25,016 nucleotides of DNA. Origin: Sphingomonas_R sp036387535 (GTDB lineage: Bacteria; Pseudomonadota; Alphaproteobacteria; Sphingomonadales; Sphingomonadaceae). This document shows positions 1 to 7,148 of this stretch, piece by piece. Numbering within the stretch: the first letter of the stretch is position 1; each line of letters starts with the position of its first letter. A program made the position numbers and the translations under genes. Under the pieces are notes generated by a model. That model saw only the letters and a program-made list of their open reading frames with translations. It had not been told where the DNA came from and did no database searches. Location: the NCBI RefSeq assembly GCF_036387535.1, contig NZ_DASVTO010000130.1, positions 1 to 25,016 on the forward strand. The letters are read 5' to 3'.

Positions 1-236
1 CGCGGCGAGCAATTGAACCCAGAACCCCCGCCGCGACCAGCGGTTGAAACGATTGTAGATCGTCGTCGACGGACCATAATCCGCTGGGCAGTCGCACCAC
101 CGGCAGCCGACCTTGAGCACGTGGATAATGCCCGAAATCACTCGCCGGTCATCAACCCGCCGAGCGCCAGGCTGGTTCTTTGGCAAATGCGGCTCGATCG
201 CCGCCCACGCCTCGTCCGACAACCAGAACAACGCCA
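1..236 (-). CDS. IS5-family transposase, N-terminal part (runs off left edge)
   Basis: Reading leftward from an ATG at 236, the frame stays open to the window edge (about 78 codons). The product begins MALFWLSDEAWAAIEPHLP and continues with a conserved stretch around VGCRWCDCPADYGPSTTIYN and RFNRWSRRGFW. This is the typical N-terminal DUF4096-type domain of IS5-family transposases (the IS4/IS5 group with OrfA-like N-terminus); the DDE catalytic part would lie outside the window. It would catalyse cut-and-paste movement of its own element. Whether the gene is whole cannot be seen, because only the first quarter or so is present. The fragment is undamaged. It lies in a patch with two other transposase remains, so this end of the window is an insertion hot spot. 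Confidence 0.88.
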
Positions 237-314
237 TCTGCCGCCTCCACCGTCACACTCTCTGTGAATCAGGAAGATCAGCTCAGATCAATAGTCTGAT
301 TGGGTTTGAACCCT
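1..314 (-). mobile_element. IS5-family element, transposase-proximal end
   Basis: The transposase start at 236 is preceded (rightward on the + strand) by about 75 noncoding bases ending in gggtttgaaccc (302-313), a near-palindrome followed by CTAG. Read on the minus strand, this is a plausible element terminus with a TA-type target, as used by some IS5 subgroups. The other end lies outside the window, so the terminal repeat cannot be confirmed; the boundary near 314 is inference. Confidence 0.4.
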
Positions 315-316
315 AG

Positions 317-633
317 CAAGCTTCGTCGCACGGTCCAGCTGATGATGACGCGGCCCTACCGACACTGGCTCATCGCGGCGCTCCTTTCCGCCCTGATCTA
401 CTAAGCATGGGGCGAGATCACGCGGATGCGGGGCGCCCAAAAGGTGTCATTTCGACCGTCGTAGGAAGCGTGCGGCAACTCCGGTGTCGGTTCTCGCAGT
501 CGAGGTCAGCCAGTTGTCGAAGCGGATGTCAGCGGACGCTTCGATGCACCCTTTGCGTAGGGCTTGTCTTGTAAACCGTATGATAGCGGTTGCCGCGACG
601 CGCAGCTTCACAGAATGGTAGGGCTGGTGCCTT
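317..633. other. Gene-poor gap with a small broken ORF
   Basis: No firm gene is visible here. A coding-like frame on the + strand (321-464) reads LRRTVQLMMTRPYRHWLIAA..., hits TAA at 402-404, then continues AWGEITRMRGAQKVSFRPS to TAG at 462. The first part, from ATG 342 or 345, would make a roughly 20-residue hydrophobic peptide. It could be the remains of a small membrane protein cut by the IS5 insertion and a nonsense mutation, or chance. The rest of the gap (465-633) shows no good ORF and no clear promoter. Confidence 0.35.
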
Positions 634-975
634 ATGGGGTTAAAAATGCTGCTCGCTGTCCTTCTCGCCACTACCGCTCCTCAGGCCGCAGTCACGGTCA
701 ACTCTGCCGACCCGACCGCCCTATTTAAGGGTGATGGTGGCGCGTTGAAGTTTGACCCGACATGCCGGGATTATACGCTCGACACTCTGCAATCCAATCC
801 AAGCTGTGCGGCGCGCGTAGCCGAAGCCGCACCTTCATTTGCCATCGCCGCAATGACCTTGAGGTCGTTGCCTGCCAAAAGTGCTGACGTAATTCGCTTG
901 CTGGAACGATCGGCGGCTGCGACCGATAGCCTAGCTGTGCACTATCTCTTGGGTTCCATTCTCGGAACGGCTTGA
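634..975 (+). pseudogene. Secreted hypothetical protein truncated by IS3 insertion
   Basis: The 113-residue product starts MGLKMLLAVLLATTAPQAA, a convincing Sec signal peptide with likely cleavage around residue 19. The mature part contains two cysteines (TCRDY and PSCAARV) and a C-terminal stretch, RLLERSAAATDSLAVHYLLG, that resembles one Sel1/TPR-like helical hairpin. The reading frame ends exactly at the first three bases (TGA, 973-975) of the inserted IS3-family element, so the stop codon belongs to the element and the native C-terminus is lost. The sequence beyond the other end of the element does not continue this protein. I do not recognise the family. ATG 646 is an alternative start, but it shortens the charged n-region of the signal peptide. 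Confidence 0.6.
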
Positions 976-998
976 TCTTCCCCCAGTTCGGCGGACAC
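973..998 (+). repeat. IS3 terminal inverted repeat, left (orfB end)
   Basis: Begins TGATCTTCCC and ends CGGACAC. It matches the reverse complement of 2246-2271 at 22 of 26 positions. It overlaps the stop codon of the interrupted upstream gene. Confidence 0.85.
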
Positions 999-1004
999 GC
1001 TGGG

Positions 1005-1868
1005 TTAGCCGGTCATGCGCTGTTCGGCTTGTTCGGGCGCAAGATACCCGAGGGCGGAGTGCATGCGGTGTCGGTTGTAATAGCCTTCGATGTATCCGAA
1101 CGGCGCTTGCCGCGCTTCGGCCTGCGTCGCCCATCGGCACTAATGGACTAACTCGACCTTGAGGGTGTGGAAGAAGCTCTCCATCGGGGCATTATCGTAA
1201 CAATTGCCGGTGCGGCTCATCGAGGGCGTCGCGCCGATCGCAGCCAAGTGGTCGACATAGGCACCGGCGGCATACTGCGACCCGCGATCCGAGTGGCAGA
1301 TGAGACCGCGGTCAGGCCGCTGCCGCTGGGCCGCCATCATCATGGCCGCCAGTGGCAACTCCGTCCGCATGTGATCGCGCATCGCCCATTCGACGATCTT
1401 GCGGTTTGCCAGATCGAGCACGGCGGCGAGATACAGCCACCCTTCGCCGGTCGGGATATAGGTGATGTCGGCGAGCCAGATTGTGTTTGGCGCGGTTGCC
1501 GCGAAGTTCTGCGCCAGCAGGTTCGGCGCAATCGGGAGATAGTGACGACTGTCGGTGGTACACGGTCGGAAGCGGCGCCCTGCCAGAGCACGGATACGAT
1601 GCCGACGCATCAGTCGTTCGACGCGGCCAGGGCTGCACTGCCGGCCTTCCGCGCGCAGGGCGGCATGCATCCTCGGCGATCCATATCGGCCTTGATGACG
1701 GGCCCGAAGTCGGCGCACGTCGGCAAGCAATGCCAGGTTCGCCGTCGTCCGCGCGCTCGGCGGCCGACCGCGCCAGTCGTAATAGCCGCTCCGCGACATG
1801 CCGAGCATGCGGCACATGACGTTCACCGGCCAGGTGGACGCATGCTGCTCGATAAAGACGAACTTCAT
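1005..1868 (-). pseudogene. IS3-family transposase OrfB with in-frame stop
   Basis: The rve/DDE integrase-type transposase subunit starts MKFVFIEQHASTWPV at ATG 1868, overlapping the orfA stop as ATGA. The catalytic triad is visible and correctly spaced: D134 (WLADITYI), D194 (CHSDRGSQY) and E230 (NAPMESFF), a perfect DD(35)E. A TAG at 1140-1142 ends the frame after LKVELVH. The same frame then continues for 44 residues (CRWATQAEARQA..., YIEGYYNRHRMHSALGYL) to TAA at 1005-1007, giving the normal family C-terminus. A single CAG-to-TAG change explains the interruption. The truncated 242-residue product keeps every catalytic residue but lacks the conserved end, so residual activity cannot be excluded. 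Confidence 0.88.
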
Positions 1869-2214
1869 CGCGGCATCTCCGCAAAGCCTGTCCCGAGCAT
1901 AGTCGAGGGGATGCCGACGGCTTTTTTTAAGATGTCGCGCTCCATTCGCGCGCGGTCCCATTCCCTGCGTAGCCGCGCAATCTCTGACGCCTGATCGGCT
2001 GGCGACGTCAGTGCCGATATTGGCGGCTTCGCCGCCGGGCCTACCGGCGGAACGCTGCTATCCCCCATTTGCGCTGCCAACGACGCAGCATCGTCGGCAT
2101 GATCCCCAGCTCAGCTGCCACCTCGGTCTGCATGCGACCGCTCGTCTCCCACAGCGCGACCGCCTCGCGCTTGAACTCGTCCGTGAACCGACGCTTCGTC
2201 CTACTCGCCATCAT
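1865..2214 (-). pseudogene. IS3-family transposase OrfA, frameshifted
   Basis: The first part (from ATG 2214 or 2211, behind a strong AGGAGG) reads RTKRRFTDEFKREAVALWE..., with an HTH segment TEVAAELGIMPTMLRRWQ, the DNA-binding domain of OrfA. The frame shifts after QRKWG and soon stops. The rest lies one frame over: DSSVPPVGPAAK..., then the leucine-zipper-like IARLRREWDRARMERDILKK, ending at 1865. Removing one G from the G5 run (C5 on + at 2062-2066) restores a single frame of family-like sequence. An extra 8 residues, PSTMLGTG, sit just before the end (see the repeat at 1886-1909). Confidence 0.82.
1886..1909. repeat. 24-bp insertion resembling a dispersed sphingomonad repeat
   Basis: These 24 bases encode PSTMLGTG between AVGI and FAEMPR in the OrfA C-terminus; removing them gives AVGIFAEMPR, which reads like a normal IS3 OrfA end. 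Read on the minus strand, the segment (CCCTCGACTATGCTCGGG plus a short tail) resembles the short CTTCGACT...CTCAGGACAGGC elements found between genes in sphingomonads. That resemblance is from memory and not checked. No second copy was noticed in this window. Confidence 0.4.
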
Positions 2215-2245
2215 ACACCTCCTGGCGCCGCAGAGCCTATCATCG

Positions 2246-2271
2246 GTGTCCGTCAAACCGAGGGAAGATCA
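2246..2271 (-). repeat. IS3 terminal inverted repeat, right (orfA end)
   Basis: On the minus strand it begins TGATCTTCCC and ends CGGACAC, pairing with 973-998 with four mismatches. It lies 32 bases upstream of the orfA start, so the orfA promoter probably lies in or next to it. Confidence 0.85.
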
Positions 2272-2364
2272 GCCATCTGCGACGCGCTGAAAGCCATCCT
2301 CGAACGGTTCAAGCCAGGTGAATGCTCAAACTATCTCCGCCACTCTGGATACGGGCAATCGTGA
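2272..2364 (+). pseudogene. IS630-like transposase, C-terminal remnant
   Basis: Directly after the IS3 end, 30 codons read AICDALKAILERFKPGECSNY LRHSGYGQS and stop at TGA 2362-2364. The pattern ECxNYxRxxGY near the C-terminus is characteristic of IS630-family transposases, placed here by recognition of the motif. Nothing of the rest of that protein lies on the other side of the IS3 element. The IS3 insertion, or a deletion next to it, therefore removed most of the older element. Confidence 0.6.
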
Positions 2365-2421
2365 TCGAGAATGACTCTAAAAGATGCGCGCGCTAACCTT
2401 CGCCGCACCTAGCAGATGATG

Positions 2422-3165
2422 TCAGAGACGTGTCTTGAACGGCGAGAAATCTGTATTCTCATCATACACGTCCACTCCCTCGCGGCGCTTGAGGAAGCCG
2501 ACGACGGCGTAGGTGACGGGCGTCAGCAGCACCTCCCATGAGACTTTGAGGATGAACTGACTGGCCATCACCTTCATCATCGCGTCGGCCGGCCAGTCCG
2601 GCGCACCGACGAATGCAAGCGGATAGAAAAGGAGGCTATCAACCCCTTGCCCGATGATCGTGCTGCCAATGGTCCGGGTCCACAGATGCCGTCCCCGCGT
2701 CCAGACTTTCATTTTTGCCAGGACCTGCGAGTTAGCGAACTCTCCCGCCCAAAAGGCGCAGATGGACGCGAGCACGATGCGCGGCACCTGTCCAAAAACG
2801 CTTTCGTAGGCCGACTGTCCCGTCCAGCCCACGTCCGGGGGCAATTTCACGACGACCCACGACATGAAGACCATGAATAGCATCGCCACGAAGCCCGCCC
2901 AAATACATCGCCGGGCACGGCCGTAACCATAAACCTCGGTCAGCACGTCGCCGATGACGTAGCTGACGGGAAAGAAAAGAATGCCTGCGCCGAACGGCCA
3001 TTGGCCGATCCAGGGAAGATCAATTACGGCTCGTTTTCCGGCACCGATCACGTTCGACAGAAGCAGGATGACTACGAATGCCACCATTACGAAATCGAAA
3101 TAGCGCATCGGCCTTTCGACGAGGTCACTCGCCGCGATTTGCTTGATTTGGGAATCGGCGATCAT
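2422..3165 (-). CDS. Queuosine precursor transporter (YhhQ/VUT family), complete copy
   Basis: This 247-residue integral membrane protein belongs to the YhhQ/VUT (DUF165, TIGR00697) family, whose E. coli member takes up queuosine precursors such as preQ0 and preQ1. About six hydrophobic segments are visible, including FDFVMVAFVVILLLSNVIG, the family signature FFPVSYVIGDVLTEVYGY, then IWAGFVAMLFMVFMSWVVV, and near the end IIGQGVDSLLFYPLAF and SWEVLLTPVTYAVVGF. The start is ATG 3165 behind AAAGG; a longer frame to 3195 has no reason to be used. Its codons are visibly less GC-rich than those of the truncated copy next door, and it lies on the IS-bearing side of the junction. It was therefore probably acquired and may supply the function its neighbour lost. 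The substrate is inferred from the family. Confidence 0.88.
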   Translation of the reverse strand: MIADSQIKQIAASDLVERPMRYFDFVMVAFVVILLLSNVIGAGKRAVIDLPWIGQWPFGAGILFFPVSYVIGDVLTEVYGYGRARRCIWAGFVAMLFMVFMSWVVVKLPPDVGWTGQSAYESVFGQVPRIVLASICAFWAGEFANSQVLAKMKVWTRGRHLWTRTIGSTIIGQGVDSLLFYPLAFVGAPDWPADAMMKVMASQFILKVSWEVLLTPVTYAVVGFLKRREGVDVYDENTDFSPFKTRL

Positions 3166-3167
3166 GG

Positions 3168-3671
3168 CTAAGCCTTTGAAAATGTTTGGCGGCAATGAAA
3201 ACTGCTAATCACAAAAGGCGTGACCAGCGAATTGGCGAACTCCCCGGCCCAGAAGGCGCAGATCGAGGCCATCACGATCCGCGGTACCTGCCCGAACACC
3301 TGTTCATAGGCCGCCTGTCCGGTCCAGCCGGCGTCGGGCGGCATCCGCACCACCACCCACGACATCACCACCATGAACAGCATCGCCGCGAATCCGGCCC
3401 AGATGCAGCGCCGCGCCCGCGCATAGCCATAGACCTCGGTCAGCACGTCACCGATGATGTAGGAAACCGGAAAGAACAGCAGCCCCGCCCCGAACGGCCA
3501 CGGCCCGATCCACGGAAGGTCGATCACCGCCCGCTTGCCCGCGCCGATCACGTTGCTCAGCAACAGGATGGTGACGAACGCCGCCATCACGAAATCGAAA
3601 TAGCGGAACGACTGCCCCCGCAGCGTTTCGGCCTCCACCGCGACCGGCCTGTTCGGCATCCCGTCCTGCAT
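3168..3671 (-). pseudogene. Queuosine precursor transporter (YhhQ/VUT), truncated host-like copy
   Basis: From ATG 3671 (behind GGGGGA) the product parallels the complete copy almost residue for residue, from RYFDFVMAAFV through FFPVSYIIGDVLTEVYGYA to ICAFWAGEFANSLV. At about position 3221 it departs into the unrelated tail TPFVISSFHCRQTFSKA and stops. The final third of the family (the last two membrane segments and the GQGVDS motif) is missing, leaving 167 residues. Codon use is GC-rich like the EPS operon. It follows the amidotransferase gene by 41 bases on the same strand and was probably co-transcribed with it. The stop lies 2 bases before the start of the complete copy. A working half-protein is unlikely. 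Confidence 0.8.
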
Positions 3672-3712
3672 TGCTGATCCCCCCGGATGATCCGTCGCGG
3701 AACAGCCTATCG

Positions 3713-5611
3713 TCAGCCGCCCGCTCCGAATAGCCGGGTCAGCGATTTCTCCAGCATCAGCAATTGCCACAGCAGTCGGCCATGATCCTCGCGCCCGCTG
3801 CGATGCGCCTCCGATATCTGCTGCAACCGGCCGGCGTCGAACCATCCGGTCGCGGCCAGCGTCGATCCTTCACCGATCCGCCTCGCCTCTCCCGCCAGGG
3901 GTCCACGAAACCATGCGCTGATCGGTGTCACGAATCCCATCTTGCGGCGATACAGGATATCGTCCGGCAAACGCCGCGCCAGCGCCTTCTTCAACAGCCA
4001 TTTGCCCTGACCGCGGTGCAGCCGCATCGACGCGGGCAACCGCGCCGCGAACTCGACCAGCCGGTGATCCAGCAACGGCTCGCGCGCCTCCAGGCTGACC
4101 GCCATGCTGGCGCGGTCCACCTTGGTCAGGATATCGCCCGGCAACCAGATCTGCATGTCGGCATATTGCGCCCGGTCGATCGCATCGCGTGCCGGCGCTT
4201 CGGCCATGGTGCGGACATAGCGATCCTCCGCCCGGTGCCCCGCCAGCGCCGCGACGAAGCCGGGGGCATAGAGCGCGTGGCGATCGCCGTGCGCCGTGAT
4301 CCCGACCGACGTCGCATAGGCTTCCGCCCCGCTCCGCCCCAGCGACTGCAAGGTGGACTTCGCGCGCAGGAACTGCGGCGCACGCGACAGTTTCGGATAA
4401 GCCGCACCCAACCGCCCGAAGATCGGTTCGCGCCACCGGTCGGGGATCAGCCCGCGCACCCGCTCCTCGGCGGCCTGAAACGCATGGCGCCGATATCCGG
4501 CAAAGGCCTCGTCCGCGCCGTCGCCCGACAGCGCGACCGTCACCGTCTCGCGCGCCAGTTCGCACACCCGGTAGGTCGGCAGTGCAGAGGCATCGGCGAA
4601 TGGTTCGTCATAGGCCGCGACCAGCGTATCGATCAGCCCGAAATCCGCCGCCGCCACCGTCCGCGCGCGGTGATCGGTGGCGAAGCGCTCCGCCACCAGC
4701 CGCGCATAGCGGGTCTCGTCATGATCGGCCTCGTCGAACCCGATCGAACAGGTCCGTACCGCGTGCGCGCTCGCCTCCGCCATGATCGCGACCACGCCGG
4801 ATGAATCGACTCCGCCCGACAGAAACGCGCCCAGCGGCACGTCCGCCACCATCCGCGACCGCACCGCATCGCGCAGCCGCGCGTCCAGTTCGTCCGCCAG
4901 CGTGGCGGCACTCCCCGTCGCCCGGTCGGCGAAACTCAGCTGATACCAGCGTTGTGGCCGCGGCAACGCCATGCCCCGCCGCACCAGCATATGATGTCCG
5001 GCCGGCAGCTTGTGGACGCCTGCCACGATGCAGGCATCGTCCGGAACATAGCCGAACGCCAGATAATCATCGATCGCGGTCGCATCCGGCATCGGCCGTA
5101 CCAGCGGATGCGCGAGCATACCCTTCAGCTCGGACGCGAACAGCAGCGCGCCATCGGACAATTCCGTCCAGAACAACGGCTTCACCCCGAACCGGTCGCG
5201 CGCCAGAAACAGGCTGTTGTCTGCGGCGTCGTGCAGCGCGAACGCGAACATTCCGTTGAACCGGTCCAGGCATGCCGGGCCCCAGCGGCGATAGGCATGC
5301 AGGATGACCTCGGTGTCGCAATCGGTGTGAAACCGGTGCCCTGCAATGCTCAGCTCGGCGCGAACCTCCTGAAAGTTATAGATTTCGCCGTTGAACACGA
5401 TCGTCAGCATGTCCAGCGCCATCGGTTGCGCACCGGCCGGCGTCGGATCCAGGATCGCAAGCCGTCGATGGCCCAGCCCCACCCCGCTCCCCGTCCACAC
5501 GCCGGACCCGTCCGGCCCGCGATGCGCCAGCACGTCGGTCATGCCCCGCACCCGCGCCGGATCGACCGGCTTTGCGGTTTCGCGGTGGAAGATACCGGCG
5601 ATCCCGCACAT
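3713..5611 (-). CDS. XrtA-associated asparagine synthetase-like amidotransferase
   Basis: This 632-residue, two-domain AsnB-type enzyme begins MCGIAGIFHR, so Cys2 becomes the N-terminal nucleophile of a class II glutamine amidotransferase after Met removal. Supporting motifs are RGPDG (31-35), FNGEIYNF (73-80) and the ATP-pyrophosphatase P-loop SGGVDSS at 265-271. The family would transfer glutamine-derived ammonia to an acyl-adenylate. The length and locus fit TIGR03108, the exosortase A-associated amidotransferase, so the acceptor is more likely a sugar acid or lipid-linked carboxylate than free aspartate; that acceptor is inference. The ATG at 5611 overlaps the xrtA stop by one base (TGATG), so translation is probably coupled. 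It is the last full gene of the leftward block. Confidence 0.92.
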   Translation of the reverse strand: MCGIAGIFHRETAKPVDPARVRGMTDVLAHRGPDGSGVWTGSGVGLGHRRLAILDPTPAGAQPMALDMLTIVFNGEIYNFQEVRAELSIAGHRFHTDCDTEVILHAYRRWGPACLDRFNGMFAFALHDAADNSLFLARDRFGVKPLFWTELSDGALLFASELKGMLAHPLVRPMPDATAIDDYLAFGYVPDDACIVAGVHKLPAGHHMLVRRGMALPRPQRWYQLSFADRATGSAATLADELDARLRDAVRSRMVADVPLGAFLSGGVDSSGVVAIMAEASAHAVRTCSIGFDEADHDETRYARLVAERFATDHRARTVAAADFGLIDTLVAAYDEPFADASALPTYRVCELARETVTVALSGDGADEAFAGYRRHAFQAAEERVRGLIPDRWREPIFGRLGAAYPKLSRAPQFLRAKSTLQSLGRSGAEAYATSVGITAHGDRHALYAPGFVAALAGHRAEDRYVRTMAEAPARDAIDRAQYADMQIWLPGDILTKVDRASMAVSLEAREPLLDHRLVEFAARLPASMRLHRGQGKWLLKKALARRLPDDILYRRKMGFVTPISAWFRGPLAGEARRIGEGSTLAATGWFDAGRLQQISEAHRSGREDHGRLLWQLLMLEKSLTRLFGAGG

Positions 5612-7134
5612 CAGCGTGTCGCCCGGTCCGCCAGCGGCGCGATCGGCCCCAGCGCACGCGCGAACGCATCCAGCGCCGGCCGCGCGCTGCCGTCCTTCGG
5701 GGCCTCGGCCGATATCAGGATCGCCACCGCATGCCGCGATCCACCGATCAGCCGTGTGCGCAGCGTTTCCAGCTTCACCCGCGCCGCGCTCCCGGTCGTG
5801 ATTCCGCCGATGCGATAGAACAGCAGCACGTCGCGCGGCGTATCCCCAGGTCCCACGATCCGCATCGCGCGCCCATCCGCGACCGCCGCGCCATCCGCAC
5901 CCCAGGTCCAGCGGCTCGCCGGATCGACCGCACCGATGCCATATCCGACCAGTTCATGCCCTTCCGTCTGATCGCCATAGGCCGCGATCGCGAGGTCGAC
6001 CCTGTGTCCGGCCGCATCGCGGTACCGGACGACGCCCTGTCGGTCGGCGCCCGGAAAGTTCGGGGTCCACGGCAATCCGTCGGTTCGCGTCATCGCTGTC
6101 CAGCCCGGCGGTTGCGGCCAGGCGATGGCACCGGGCGCCAGCCGTCCGCCACCCGCCACCGCCGCGGTCCACGCGACCGGCAACGCCGCGATCAGCACCG
6201 CCGCAATCGCCACCACCCCCTGTCGCCGCGGATCGGCGACGGGCGCCACCGGCTCGATCCGCGCCGGATCGAACGCCGGATCGGTCGCACCGCGGTCGAA
6301 CCAGCGCCAGCTGATCGCCAGCAGCAGCGCGATCACGATGCCGAAGAAGAACCAGCCATAGACGACATGATCGAACCCGCCCGCCACCGCCAGACCGGAA
6401 TATTGCGCGACCAGAATCGTCCCGAACGCGCGCACCCCGTTGGCCAGCACCGGCAACAGCACGGCCGCCGCCATGAACAGCGCGCGTCGTACCGGGCTTC
6501 GGAAACACAGATGCGCGGCCAGCGTCCCGAACGCCAGCATCGCGATCAGGAACTTCGCGCCCGAACATGCCTCCGCCACTTCGAACCAGCCACCGGGTGT
6601 GGTGATGAACACGCCATCCAGCCGCGCCGGGATACCCCACAGGTGCAGCAATCCCATGCACATCCGCGCGGTCAGCGTCTGCAGCGGCGGCACCAGCCAT
6701 TCCCCCGCCGGCACCAGGAACAACGCATAGCCGAGTGGAAACAGCAGCCCGCGCGCGACCGCGGGCCCCAGCGTGGCGACCACCGCGCCCTGCACCATCA
6801 GCAACAGCCCCAGATGTCGCGCCAGCGCGACGCCGGCCGCCTGCCCCAGCAACCAGCCGCCCGCCCCGGCCGCGACCAGCATCAGCCCCGGCGCCCAGCC
6901 CCGCGGCGTCACCCGCGCCAGTTCCGGCGCGCGCTGCCACACCAGCCAGATCAGGATCGGCACGATCAATAGACAATGTTCGAACGTCGAACTGGTCCAC
7001 CAGATCGCCGCCATCGCGGCGGCATCGCGCGCGAACACCAGCAGGATCGCCAGCACCGCGACCGCCAGCACCGGTATCGCAGTGGTCCAGGCGGCATGCC
7101 GCGCGGGTGGGCTTCGGCCGGCCCGGCGCATCAT
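5611..7134 (-). CDS. xrtA: Exosortase A with fused C-terminal EpsI domain
   Basis: This polytopic inner-membrane protein of 507 residues is the sortase-like transpeptidase/protease that recognises PEP-CTERM tails. About eight hydrophobic helices fill residues 15-275. The invariant exosortase residues are present: Cys190 (EACSGAKFL), Arg235 (ANGVRAFGT) and His256 (GGFDHVVYGW). From about residue 310 a periplasmic EpsI-type domain (DUF3485) follows one more membrane segment, with typical PPGWTAM and VDLAIAAYGDQ stretches, so XrtA and EpsI are one polypeptide here. The start is uncertain: ATG 7134 is used, but GTG 7152 overlaps the upstream stop as GTGA and would add six residues. Neither has a clear Shine-Dalgarno. 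No PEP-CTERM substrate lies in the window. Confidence 0.93.
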   Translation of the reverse strand: MMRRAGRSPPARHAAWTTAIPVLAVAVLAILLVFARDAAAMAAIWWTSSTFEHCLLIVPILIWLVWQRAPELARVTPRGWAPGLMLVAAGAGGWLLGQAAGVALARHLGLLLMVQGAVVATLGPAVARGLLFPLGYALFLVPAGEWLVPPLQTLTARMCMGLLHLWGIPARLDGVFITTPGGWFEVAEACSGAKFLIAMLAFGTLAAHLCFRSPVRRALFMAAAVLLPVLANGVRAFGTILVAQYSGLAVAGGFDHVVYGWFFFGIVIALLLAISWRWFDRGATDPAFDPARIEPVAPVADPRRQGVVAIAAVLIAALPVAWTAAVAGGGRLAPGAIAWPQPPGWTAMTRTDGLPWTPNFPGADRQGVVRYRDAAGHRVDLAIAAYGDQTEGHELVGYGIGAVDPASRWTWGADGAAVADGRAMRIVGPGDTPRDVLLFYRIGGITTGSAARVKLETLRTRLIGGSRHAVAILISAEAPKDGSARPALDAFARALGPIAPLADRATR

Positions 7135-7148
7135 GGCGATCGGCGCGC

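Larger units (their letters stand above)
973..2271 (-). mobile_element. IS3-family insertion sequence, decayed
   Basis: The 1299-bp element is bounded by imperfect 26-bp terminal inverted repeats that both begin TGATCTTCCC and end CGGACAC. It carries the usual leftward orfA and orfB, with an A7 run at 1922-1928 (minus strand) where a -1 programmed frameshift would make the OrfAB fusion. Both genes carry lesions: one extra G in orfA and an in-frame TAG in orfB. No target duplication is evident: the left flank ends GGCT and the right flank begins GCCA. The element is probably immobile unless complemented. Confidence 0.88.

Noticed and set aside
447..671. 74-codon leftward ORF in the gene-poor gap
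   Set aside because: It has no recognisable motif and no ribosome-binding site, and overlaps the signal peptide of the better-supported rightward gene.
2365..2421. Terminator or IS630 end after the transporter gene
   Set aside because: Only a GCGCGC run and a few T's were found; no stable stem with a U-run and no terminal repeat to pair with.
3166..3221. Possible preQ1 riboswitch upstream of the complete queuosine-precursor transporter
   Set aside because: The leader is short; I could not draw the small stem plus A-rich pseudoknot tail of a preQ1-I riboswitch, and the segment is also the tail of the truncated copy.
5572..6972. Long rightward ORF of 466 codons
   Set aside because: It lies antisense to xrtA, is Arg/His/Gln-rich in the way of a high-GC shadow frame, and has no domain.
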